Shown here piece by piece: positions 11,931 to 19,832 of a stretch of 64,000 bases of DNA (position 1 is the first letter of the stretch; every line of letters starts with the position of its first letter). The position numbers and the translations under genes were made by a program. Source of the stretch: Pseudoxanthomonas suwonensis 11-1 (lineage in GTDB: Bacteria > Pseudomonadota > Gammaproteobacteria > Xanthomonadales > Xanthomonadaceae); contig NC_014924.1 in the NCBI RefSeq assembly GCF_000185965.1, positions 434,001 to 498,000 of the forward strand. The letters run 5' to 3'. The notes under the pieces were generated by a model. That model had not been told where the DNA came from, made no database searches, and saw only the letters and a program-made list of their open reading frames with translations.

Positions 11931-12026
11931 TATGGGGCCGATGGTGGCCTCCTGCGATGGCGGCCCCGGGTTGATGCCCCGCCCCGCCCCGCGGCCGGGT
12001 CCCGGGGGCGCGGGGGAGGCTTGGCC

Positions 12027-14096
12027 TCAGAGGTCGAGGCCGAAGCCGACGCCTGCCGAGCGCTCGCTGCCGCTGAAGGCGCCGCCCAGGGAGAACGAGG
12101 CACGGCCGACGCGCTTGCCGTAGCCCACCGAGAGGCCGCGTTCGCCTCCCTGGAAGCCCGCTCCCACGGCGATGCGACCACGGCCGCCCTGGCTGCCCGC
12201 GGCGTTGATCGCCATGTTCAACATCGCCGTGCTCATCGCTCCCATGCGGTCGATGCGGCGGTCCTGCTGGCGCACGCGGCGGTCGAGTCCGTCGAAGCGG
12301 TCTTCCAGCGCGCCGAGGCGGTCGTTGATCCCGCCGACATCGAAGCCGGCCAGTTGCTGGATGGCGATATCGGTGTAGGCGTTGGCGGCGGTCAGGGTGG
12401 CTGTGTCACCCGCTTCCAGGTCGTCGCGCACCGCCTCTTCGCGTTCGTCCGTGTAACCGGTCGCGGTGGCCAGCGTGGCCTCGTCGCCGACCTCGGCGAC
12501 GTCGGTGGCGATCGCCTGCACCTCGGCTTCGGTCAGGCCATCGCCACCGCCGGGGCCTGCCGGCCCCTGCGGACCCTGCGGCCCCTCCGGCCCCTGCGGT
12601 CCGACCAGCGACGCGAGCCACTCGCTCTCCGTCCCGGTGTAGCCATTGCTCACCGCGACCTCGTAGGCGCTCAGCCCCTGCGGGCCGGGCGTGCCGCCCG
12701 GAGGCAGCGCCTCGATCGCGTCGATGCGGCCATCGAGGCCGGTCAGGACGCCGTCGATCGCGGCAAAGGCGTCGCCGACGTTGCCGTGGTTGCCGCCCTG
12801 GATCACGTAGACCGGCGGCGTCCAGGCGCCGTTGGCGTAGGCCGCGCCGCCGCCGAAGTACGCCGCCACGGTGCTGCCCATGTCCGACAGCTGCGACACG
12901 TTGACCGCGTCGGTGGCGGCGGTGCCGGCCGCCACGTGCACCAGGCGGCGCTCGTTGTCGGCATCGCCGAAGGAAACGGTATCCGCTTCGCTGGCCACCG
13001 AGTGCGCGCCGATCGCGACCGCATTGGTCGCCTCGGCCGCGACCAGCGTGTTGTTGCCGATCGCGATGCTGGCGGTTGAAGTCGCGCCGGTTGCACCTTC
13101 CGCCAGCACCGAGACGTCCCTGCCGATGGCGATGGCCTCGTAGCCGGTTGCTTCCGCGCCGACGCCGATGGCGAGGCTCTGGTAGCCGGCGGCCGTCGAG
13201 CCGTAGCCCAGCGCGTGGCTGCGGGTGCCGCTGGCGACATTCAGGTAGCCGAACGCGCTGCTGCGCTCGCCCCCGGTGGTGTTGTCCGTGCCGAACGCGT
13301 TGCTGCCCGATCCGGTTGCTTCGTTGAACTGACCGAACGCGTTGCTGCTGCCGCCACTGGCGGCGTTCCTGTAGCCGATGGCGGTCGCGTTGTTGGCCGT
13401 GACCTCGTTCATGTAACCGAAAGCGCTGGCCGAGTTGTTGCTTGCCATGTTCCGGTAACCCACCGCGGAGGCTGATCCGCCGGCGGCCTGGTTGTTGGTT
13501 CCGAAGGCCACGCTGCCGCCGCCGCTGGCGGTGTTGTAGTAGCCGAACGCGTTGGCATTGGCGCCGCTGGCGGTGTTCTGCCAGCCGAATGCGTTGGCAT
13601 AGGAACCACTGCTCGTGTTGGAGATGCCGAAGGCGGCGCCGCTCTCGGCCGTGTTGGCCGTGCCGACGGCAGTGCTGTTCTGGGCGACCGCGGTGTTGCG
13701 GTGCCCGATCGCCGACGACTGCACGCCGCTGGCGCTGTTGCGGTCGCCGACCGCGGTGCTGTTCGAGCCGCTCGCGGTGTTGGCATTGCCGACGGCGGTG
13801 CTGCGCTCGCCGCGGGCGATATTGCCATTGCCCACGGCGGTACTTTCCTCGGCGCTGGCATTGTTGCCTTCGCCATAGGCGCTGGCGTCGACGACGCAGG
13901 TCGTGTTGGCGTCGCCATGCTCGTTGCCTTCGGTGCGGTTGGTGGTGTCGCTGCTCTGCTCCCAGGCGCCGGAGGTCGTGTTGAAGGTCCAGCAGCCCGG
14001 CCCGGCGGGATCGGCCTGGACGGTCGGGGCGACGGCCAGGCCGATGGCGAGCATCAGCGGCGCGACGTGGTGCGGCGTGCGGAATTGCGCGGTCAT
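12027..14096 (-). CDS. Trimeric autotransporter adhesin, YadA-like, with a collagen-like stalk module
   Basis: 689-residue outer-membrane adhesin of the type V-c class. It has a signal peptide (about 1-29), then a head (about 60-350) of short repeats of the form S-A-x-G-x-x-N-x-A-S. A neck-like segment follows (about 390-410, ERRLVHVAAGTAATDAVNVSQL). A linker at about 465-520 combines SAYEVAVSNGYTGTESEWLASL with a run of G-P-Q/E triplets. A coiled stalk and a C-terminal YadA anchor (about 612-689, ending SAGVGFGLDL) complete it. A strong AAGGAG Shine-Dalgarno precedes ATG 14096. A putative ECF promoter lies 160 bp upstream. The last residue is Leu rather than the more usual aromatic. It probably mediates attachment or aggregation. 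Confidence 0.92.
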   Translation of the reverse strand: MTAQFRTPHHVAPLMLAIGLAVAPTVQADPAGPGCWTFNTTSGAWEQSSDTTNRTEGNEHGDANTTCVVDASAYGEGNNASAEESTAVGNGNIARGERSTAVGNANTASGSNSTAVGDRNSASGVQSSAIGHRNTAVAQNSTAVGTANTAESGAAFGISNTSSGSYANAFGWQNTASGANANAFGYYNTASGGGSVAFGTNNQAAGGSASAVGYRNMASNNSASAFGYMNEVTANNATAIGYRNAASGGSSNAFGQFNEATGSGSNAFGTDNTTGGERSSAFGYLNVASGTRSHALGYGSTAAGYQSLAIGVGAEATGYEAIAIGRDVSVLAEGATGATSTASIAIGNNTLVAAEATNAVAIGAHSVASEADTVSFGDADNERRLVHVAAGTAATDAVNVSQLSDMGSTVAAYFGGGAAYANGAWTPPVYVIQGGNHGNVGDAFAAIDGVLTGLDGRIDAIEALPPGGTPGPQGLSAYEVAVSNGYTGTESEWLASLVGPQGPEGPQGPQGPAGPGGGDGLTEAEVQAIATDVAEVGDEATLATATGYTDEREEAVRDDLEAGDTATLTAANAYTDIAIQQLAGFDVGGINDRLGALEDRFDGLDRRVRQQDRRIDRMGAMSTAMLNMAINAAGSQGGRGRIAVGAGFQGGERGLSVGYGKRVGRASFSLGGAFSGSERSAGVGFGLDL

Positions 14097-14433
14097 GCGG
14101 TGGATCTCCTTGTTGGACGGTCGTTGTTCACCGGGTGCTGCGGGGGTCGCGACGGCACGGTCCGGGATCGGGTCGTGGGTGCCGGCCGACGGCGTTCGCC
14201 GAGGGACGGCTGAAAGCAGGGGGGCGCCAGGTGGCGGGTCGCCATGCCCGCCCTCCAGCCACGAGATCCGGGGGCGGCGACTGACAGGCCCTTGGCGGAA
14301 GGGCGATGGCGGGCGCGACTGGCGCTGCCCCGGGTCGACGGCGGGCCTGCGCATGCGGCCGGTGCCCGGCCCGCCGGGCAATCGCGAGTTGCGCGGTGGC
14401 GCCGTGCGCAGGCGGCCGCGCGCGTCGCCTGCG
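14097..14433. other. Upstream region of the adhesin gene
   Basis: 337 bp between the adhesin and the secreted-protein gene. It holds the ECF-type promoter element at 14258-14286, the AAGGAG Shine-Dalgarno next to 14096, and about 160 nt of predicted 5' untranslated RNA. I see no convincing coding sequence. Confidence 0.6.
14258..14286 (-). promoter_or_regulatory. Putative ECF promoter, copy 1 (adhesin)
   Basis: Minus strand: TGTCAGT (14286-14280), exactly 16 nt, CGTGGC (14263-14258). Two more copies with the same spacing precede the next two genes of this cluster. The adhesin ATG lies about 160 nt downstream. Confidence 0.75.
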
Positions 14434-15630
14434 TCAGTTGCCCAGCAGCCCCCGCAGCAGCCCGCGTGCGGCCTCCTTCGCGGCGGGCCGGGCTGCATCG
14501 CGGGGGGTGGTGCCGGCCATGCCGGGCATGAGCATCGCAGTCGACTTGCTGCGCACGCGCACGTTCCAGGCTGGGGTCCAGTCGCGCGCGGCGTCGGCCG
14601 GGCGCGGCTGGGCGATGCTGCGCTGGCTGCCGTAGGCGATCATCTGCACCACCGGCGCGGCGTCGACCCCGGCGAATACTTCGGTCGGGATCCGGCAACT
14701 GCGCGCGTCGGCACCGAGCACGGTGCGCTTGCCGGCCCACTGCGCCAGCAGCGGTTCGGGCAGGTAGTCCATCAGCTCGGGGCCGGCGTAGCCGTCCTCG
14801 GAGCTGCTCCACATCACGATGGTGTCGCCCTGCGAGGCCATGGCATGGATGAAGTAGCCGCGCGCGCCGTCGACCGGCGTCCACTCGAGGGTCATGCCGT
14901 CGCCGGGGCTGCCGGAGCTGGCGAGTTCGAGGTTCGGCAGGAAGTCGTCGGCCTGGCCAAGCGCGAACTGCATCGCATCCGGCAGGCCCTCGCCGTCGAG
15001 CTGATGGCTGCCGACCAGCGAGGCCTTGTCGGACACCCCGCGGCGCGCGCCGGGGTTGGGCCACAGCACGTGCTGCGGGCCGATGTCGGGGCCCTGCGCC
15101 GGCACCCGGCGCGGCGCCATCGCGCGCCCGCCCTGCACCGGCTTGCCGTTGCGGACGGTCATCGAGTACTCGACAGGCTGGCGGCCGCGGGCCTGCTCGC
15201 CGCAACCCCAGAAGTAGCGGACCCGGTAGCTGCTGCCGTCGGCCAGGCCGAGCGCACCACTGCCGTCGACGGTGCCGTCGGCCTGGTCCTGGCTGCGCTC
15301 GCGTGGCAGCAGCTCGATGCTCTTGCCCAGCCGCAGTCCCTTGGGAATGGCCTGGGTGGCCGGCTGCCCCGGCGCGGCGCGGTTGTGCAGCGCGACGTCC
15401 ATGTAGCGGCCGGGCATGCCCGGGTGCCGGGTCATGCCGTAGCTGGCGTGCTGGCCGCCCATGGCGCCGGCCAGGCGGCCCATCGCGCCCATGCCGGGCA
15501 TGCCCGGCATGGCGTGGGTGGCGACGTCGATGTAGAGCTCGGCCTGCGCGGCCTGCGCGGGAGCGGCCGCGGCGCCGGCGGACAGCGCAAGCGCCAGCGT
15601 CGATGCCGCGAGGAAAGGAGAAGCTTGCAT
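14434..15630 (-). CDS. Secreted protein of unknown function
   Basis: 398 residues with a clear signal peptide (about 1-28, ending PAQAAQA). I do not recognise a characterised family. The mature N-terminus has a Met/Gly/Pro-rich stretch (MPGMPGMGAMGRLAGAMGG, 41-59), and a similar MPGM recurs near the C-terminus. The central part looks like a globular beta-rich domain (SSYRVRYFWGCGEQARGRQ, MTLEWTPVDGARGYFIHAMA). There are two cysteines (about 146 and 337), possibly a disulfide. ATG 15630 has GGAGG close upstream and directly follows a putative ECF promoter at 15700-15728. It lies between two other genes with the same promoter, so a cell-envelope role linked to the adhesin is inferred. Confidence 0.8.
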   Translation of the reverse strand: MQASPFLAASTLALALSAGAAAAPAQAAQAELYIDVATHAMPGMPGMGAMGRLAGAMGGQHASYGMTRHPGMPGRYMDVALHNRAAPGQPATQAIPKGLRLGKSIELLPRERSQDQADGTVDGSGALGLADGSSYRVRYFWGCGEQARGRQPVEYSMTVRNGKPVQGGRAMAPRRVPAQGPDIGPQHVLWPNPGARRGVSDKASLVGSHQLDGEGLPDAMQFALGQADDFLPNLELASSGSPGDGMTLEWTPVDGARGYFIHAMASQGDTIVMWSSSEDGYAGPELMDYLPEPLLAQWAGKRTVLGADARSCRIPTEVFAGVDAAPVVQMIAYGSQRSIAQPRPADAARDWTPAWNVRVRSKSTAMLMPGMAGTTPRDAARPAAKEAARGLLRGLLGN

Positions 15631-16147
15631 AGGAGGTGCCCTTGCTGGATGAGCGGACCGGACGGCGGCCCTGCCGGCCCGGTGCATCCGGACCTGACAT
15701 CCACGAGAAAGGAGCGCGGCAACTGACAGTGGGGGCGCGATCGCCTTTGGTCTCCTCCTCCTGCGCGCGCCGCCGCGCCCCTGTCTCCTGCAGGCGCGGC
15801 AAGCCGGGCCCGCAGTGGCGGGCACCGGTGCCGGCCTGTGCCCCGGTGCGTGCGCAGCCGCGCCCGCCACGGGCGACGCAATGCCCAGCGCGGGGTATGG
15901 CGCAAGGTGGCGATGCCGACGTCTTCCATCGAGGCCGCGGCGCCGGGCCGGTTCATGACCGACCACCCGGAGGTGGCGGTGACGAACGCCCGGCCTGCCG
16001 CGGTGCTGCCGCCATGGATCTGCCAGTCGCGGATGAAGCCATCGCCGTGGTTGTGCAGGTGGAGGGTGGGCGCGCCGGCCAGGTCGGCCGAGGGCGCCGC
16101 CGCCGCGGGCCGCCGGCACGGACGGGATGGATGCGTGCGCCGCCGGC
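15631..16147. other. 517-bp intergenic region with a promoter and a coding-like remnant
   Basis: Contains the ECF-type promoter at 15700-15728 close to the secreted-protein gene. Farther upstream, about 15870-16115 on the minus strand, one frame has strong G/C bias at third codon positions and reads as plausible protein (LHLHNHGDGFIRDWQIHGGS, RAFVTATSGWSVMNRPG). It has no usable start codon and then runs on without homology. It may be a decayed gene or a frame-shifted tail; I do not call it a gene. Confidence 0.5.
15700..15728 (-). promoter_or_regulatory. Putative ECF promoter, copy 2 (secreted protein)
   Basis: Minus strand: TGTCAGT (15728-15722), 16 nt, CGTGGA (15705-15700). It lies about 70 nt upstream of the ATG at 15630. 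Boxes and spacing are identical to copies 1 and 3 apart from the last base in copy 1. Confidence 0.78.
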
Positions 16148-16954
16148 TCAGTCGCCGACCGTGGCCAGTTCCATGTAGCGCGTGTACAGCGGCCGCAGGG
16201 CGGCCATCCGTGCCTGCACCGTTTCGCGTTCGTCCGCCGACAGTGGCGCGTATGGATCGCGCGCCAGCACCTCGAGCGCGTGGTCGCGCTTGTGCCGCTC
16301 CAGGCGCGACAGGCGGGCTTGGCCCTCCGTGCCGGCATAGCGCGCATGGAGCATGTCCTCGTACAGCAGCTTCTGCAGTGCATCGCGCACGCGGCGGTAA
16401 TCGGCGGGCGCGAGCCCGGCCGCGGCGGCCACCTGCCGGCCCTGGGCATCGTGCGCGGAGAGCGAGACGAAGTGGTTGCCGCTGGCGCGCATCAGGGCGA
16501 TCTCCTCGTCCATGCCGCGTACGTAGGCGTCGATCACCGCGTCGCTCAGCGCAGGGCGCGGAGCATCGGCCGACGGGGCCTGGCGGACGGGCGCGGCGGC
16601 CGTCGCCGGTGCGGTAGCGTCCGTGCAGCGCTGCTGGATCGACTGCGCCCGGTGCCGGGCGATGGCCGCCTGTGTGGCGAAACGTGATCGCAGGCCGGCG
16701 GCCTCGACCCCGTTGACCCAGCCGTCGAGGGCCAGGCTGATGGCGGCGGCCGTGTCGCAAGGGGCGGACGTGGCCTGCCGCGATGCTTCATCCAGGCGGC
16801 CCCATGACGCCTCCATCGCCTCGGCCAGCGGCGCGCCGGCCGGTCCGGCCATGGCGGGCGCCGAAGGCGTGGCATCGCAGCCGGCGAGCGCGGCGGGCAG
16901 CACGAGCAGGAGGCCGACGCGCTGCAGAACCGGGCCTGGAGGGAGGATGGACAT
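16148..16954 (-). CDS. Putative lipoprotein of unknown function
   Basis: 268 residues. A type II signal peptide ends in the lipobox LAGC (VGLLLVLPAALAGCDATPS), so the mature protein should be lipidated. The rest is mostly helical and charged, with a proline/alanine-rich break at about 120-135. I do not recognise the family. ATG 16954 is chosen because GAGG lies 8 nt upstream; a GTG six bases earlier (16960) would put that site too close. A putative ECF promoter lies about 60 nt upstream, and the kinase gene ends 122 bp upstream on the same strand. It probably acts at the envelope as a member of the sigma/kinase-controlled set. Confidence 0.78.
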   Translation of the reverse strand: MSILPPGPVLQRVGLLLVLPAALAGCDATPSAPAMAGPAGAPLAEAMEASWGRLDEASRQATSAPCDTAAAISLALDGWVNGVEAAGLRSRFATQAAIARHRAQSIQQRCTDATAPATAAAPVRQAPSADAPRPALSDAVIDAYVRGMDEEIALMRASGNHFVSLSAHDAQGRQVAAAAGLAPADYRRVRDALQKLLYEDMLHARYAGTEGQARLSRLERHKRDHALEVLARDPYAPLSADERETVQARMAALRPLYTRYMELATVGD

Positions 16955-17014
16955 CGGCACTGCCTCGGCGGAACGGGACGGGGGCCGGGCCAGTCCGCAA
17001 GGCCGGGCACGTCA

Positions 17015-17043
17015 TCCACGCGAACCGTGGCCGCGGACTGACA
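17015..17043 (-). promoter_or_regulatory. Putative ECF promoter, copy 3 (lipoprotein)
   Basis: Minus strand: TGTCAGT (17043-17037), 16 nt, CGTGGA (17020-17015). It sits between the kinase stop (17076) and the lipoprotein start (16954), so the lipoprotein can be transcribed independently of the sigma/kinase operon. Confidence 0.78.
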
Positions 17044-17075
17044 GGGGGTGCCGGCGGAATGTCCGGTACCGGCAC

Positions 17076-19832
17076 TCAGCGCAGCGTGGCGGCCAGTTCG
17101 TGCATCCGCAGGGTGCCCGGATGCGACTCGCCATAGATCTCCAGGTGCGCCCGGAGCGCGTCTTCGACCGCGGCCTTCGCGTGCGCCGGACGGTGCCTGG
17201 CGTACAGTTCGGCGCGCGCGGCCATCACCCGCGGCCACTCGACGCCGTTGTCGACGCCGGCGGCACGCGCATCGGCGATGGCCTGCTCGAACAGGGTTTC
17301 GGCCTCGTCCACCCGGCCGAGCGCCGCCAGCGCCACGGCGCGCACCTCGTCGGTGGACGCCAGCCGGCGGGGATCCTTGTGCTCCGCGTCGTGGTAGATC
17401 GCGCTGGCCTGCCCGGCGAGCACGAGCGCCTCGGCGGCGCGGCCCTGCCGCAGCCGCAGGCGCGCCATCTGCACCAGGCCGATGGCGACGTAGGGGTGGT
17501 CCGGGCCCAGCATTTCGCGGCGCATGCGCAGGCCCTGGTCCAGCAGCGCCTCGGCCTCGTCGTGGCGCCCGGACTGGCGGTACAGGTTGCCGAGGTTGGC
17601 GACGGCGATCGCGTAGCGCGGATCGTCCCTCCCGAAGACCTCGCCTGCCAGCTCCATGGCGCGGATCATGTGCGGTTCGGCCTCGGCATCGCGTTCGGCA
17701 TTGTCGAGCGCCAGTGCCAGGTTGTTGTAGGCGGCGGCGAGGGAGGAGCCCTGGGAACGCGAGGCTTCCCGGATCGCGATCGACTCGGTGATCGCCTCGA
17801 CGGCTTCGTCGAACCGCGCCAGGTGGGTCAGGATGATGCCGTGCAGGTCCAGCAGCGAGGCGCGCGCGGGATGGTCCGGAAGGTACACCCTGCGAGCCAG
17901 CGCCAGTGCTTCCGACGACCGCTCCAGCGCCGCTTCCAGGTCCCCCCGCCCGAGGGCCGCGCCCGCCAGGCTGGCGTGCACCGGGAGCCGTTCGGTTGGC
18001 GCGAGCTTGTCCAGGCTTTGCAAGGCAAGCGCTTCTTCGAGCAGAGCCTCCTCGCGTTGCTCGTGTCCCTGCACGGAGAGGGCCGCAGCCAGCGCGCGCA
18101 GGTAGAAGAACATCGCCTCTGGCGGCAGCGCCGGCTCGCTGCGCGCGCGCGCCAGCGCAGCCTCGGCATAGGCGACCGCTTCGGGGACCTTGCCCACGTC
18201 GGTCAGCGCGCGGCTGCGGTGCATCACCAGCTGGCCGTGCCGGTCCCCGGGGACCTGGCCGAGTCCCTCGAGGGCGCGCTCGACGGCATCGAATTCGGCC
18301 AATGCCTCCAGATGGCGGTCGGCCGCCGCGTCCAGCAGGCCCTTGCCCAACCTGGCGTGGATGACCAGCACCGGATCCCCGGTTTCCCCGGCCAGGGCGA
18401 TGCCCTCGGCCAGCAGCGGTTCGGCGGCGTCCAGTTCCTGGATCCTCCGGTACAGGTCGCCGAGCAGGACCAGCATCTCCGCGCGCAGCGCCGGCGTGTC
18501 GCCGAAGGCGCCGCTCATCCGGTGCGCGCCCTGGTCGAGCAGGTCGCGCGCGGTGAGCGGGCCGTCGATGGAGGCATTGGGGTCGTTGGCCTCGAACAGC
18601 TGCACCATGAAATCGCGCGCGGCGGTCGCGCGCCGTTCCTGGATGCGGGCGATTTCGGCTTCGCGGCGCGCCTGGCCTGCCTGCCACAGGGTCGCGCCGA
18701 CGCCGCCGGCCAGGCTCGCCGCCAGCAGCACGCCCGCGGCTACCGCGCCCTTGTTGCGCAGGATGAACTTGCGCAGGCGGTAGCCGGCGCCGGGGGGCTG
18801 CGCCAGCACCGGGCGGCCGTCGAGCCAGCGGCGCAGGTCGTCGGCCAGCGCGTCGGCGGTGGCGTAGCGCTGCTCGGGCTCCTCGGCCAGGGCCTTGAGC
18901 AGCACGCGATCGAGGTCGCTCTTCAGCGGCACGTAGTGGCGGTGGTAGGCGTCGGAGGCCGCGCGCACCAGCAGCGAGGGGCGGGTGGTCTCGCCACCGG
19001 CGGCCGCGGCCTGCGGGGTGCGGCCGGTGAGCAGGCGGTGCAGCAGGGCGCCCAGGCCGTAGACGTCCATCGCGGTGCCGGGCGGATCGCCGCGCAGCTG
19101 CTCGGGGGCGGCGTAGCCGGGGGTGAGTGCGCGCCACACCGTCTGCGTGCGCTCGCCGCCGCCGTCGGCGAACTGCGCGATGCCGAAATCGAGCAGGCGC
19201 ACGTGGCCACCGGCCTCGACCAGCACGTTGGACGGCTTGAGGTCGCGGTGGATCACCAGGTTGCGGTGGGCGTAGGCGACCGCATCGCAGACCTGCAGGC
19301 ACAGCTGCACGATGGCGCGCGCGTCCGGCGCCTGCGACTGGCACCAGTGGTCGATGCGCTGGCCGTCCACCAGCGGCATCGCCAGCCAGCAGGTGCCGTC
19401 GTCGGCCACGCCGGAGTCGACCAGCGCGGTGATGTGCGGATGGTTGAGCCGGGCCAGGATCCCGGCCTCGCGCCGGAAGCGCCCGGCGCCGTCGCTGCCG
19501 AGGGTGCCCAGGGTCAGGATCTTCAGCGCCGCGTGCTGGCGGGCGATGCCCTGGTCGCGCCGGGCGCGGTACACGATGGCCATGCCGCCCCGGCCGATCT
19601 CCTCCTCCAGCGACCAGTCGCCGAGCCGGCGTCCGGCCAGGGCGTCCGTCGCCGGGGGCCGTGGCGCCTCCGCGGCGCGGTGCGCGGCGACCAGTTGCCC
19701 GAGCCGGCGCCTGACCGGGTCCGGCGCGTCCACGGCCGCCAGCCATGCCTCGCGCGCGTCTTCGTCCAGGTCCAGCCACTGGTCGAACAGCGCGTCGGCG
19801 GCCTGCCAGTGCGCCAGCTGCTCACGGTCCAT
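17076..19832 (-). CDS. Transmembrane Ser/Thr protein kinase with C-terminal TPR-like region (PknS-like)
   Basis: 918 residues. A Hanks-type kinase domain spans about 74-340: glycine loop GRGGMAIVY (80-88), Lys104, HRDLKPSN (195-202), DFG (215-217) and APE (242-244), so it should be active. A single transmembrane helix (about 363-383) follows. The remaining 530 residues are helical TPR-like repeats (for example AAAYNNLALALDNAERDAEAEPH), predicted periplasmic. The start overlaps the sigma-factor stop by 11 nt, implying coupled synthesis. Known homologous pairs (EcfP-PknT in Vibrio, EcfK-PknS in Xanthomonas citri) work by the kinase phosphorylating and activating the ECF sigma factor. That mechanism is transferred here by homology. 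Confidence 0.92.
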   Translation of the reverse strand: MDREQLAHWQAADALFDQWLDLDEDAREAWLAAVDAPDPVRRRLGQLVAAHRAAEAPRPPATDALAGRRLGDWSLEEEIGRGGMAIVYRARRDQGIARQHAALKILTLGTLGSDGAGRFRREAGILARLNHPHITALVDSGVADDGTCWLAMPLVDGQRIDHWCQSQAPDARAIVQLCLQVCDAVAYAHRNLVIHRDLKPSNVLVEAGGHVRLLDFGIAQFADGGGERTQTVWRALTPGYAAPEQLRGDPPGTAMDVYGLGALLHRLLTGRTPQAAAAGGETTRPSLLVRAASDAYHRHYVPLKSDLDRVLLKALAEEPEQRYATADALADDLRRWLDGRPVLAQPPGAGYRLRKFILRNKGAVAAGVLLAASLAGGVGATLWQAGQARREAEIARIQERRATAARDFMVQLFEANDPNASIDGPLTARDLLDQGAHRMSGAFGDTPALRAEMLVLLGDLYRRIQELDAAEPLLAEGIALAGETGDPVLVIHARLGKGLLDAAADRHLEALAEFDAVERALEGLGQVPGDRHGQLVMHRSRALTDVGKVPEAVAYAEAALARARSEPALPPEAMFFYLRALAAALSVQGHEQREEALLEEALALQSLDKLAPTERLPVHASLAGAALGRGDLEAALERSSEALALARRVYLPDHPARASLLDLHGIILTHLARFDEAVEAITESIAIREASRSQGSSLAAAYNNLALALDNAERDAEAEPHMIRAMELAGEVFGRDDPRYAIAVANLGNLYRQSGRHDEAEALLDQGLRMRREMLGPDHPYVAIGLVQMARLRLRQGRAAEALVLAGQASAIYHDAEHKDPRRLASTDEVRAVALAALGRVDEAETLFEQAIADARAAGVDNGVEWPRVMAARAELYARHRPAHAKAAVEDALRAHLEIYGESHPGTLRMHELAATLR

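Noticed and set aside
12540..14000. Repetitive DNA in the adhesin gene, first considered as a tandem-repeat or CRISPR-like array
   Set aside because: The repetition follows protein repeats of the YadA head and collagen-like triplets; there are no identical repeats with unique spacers.
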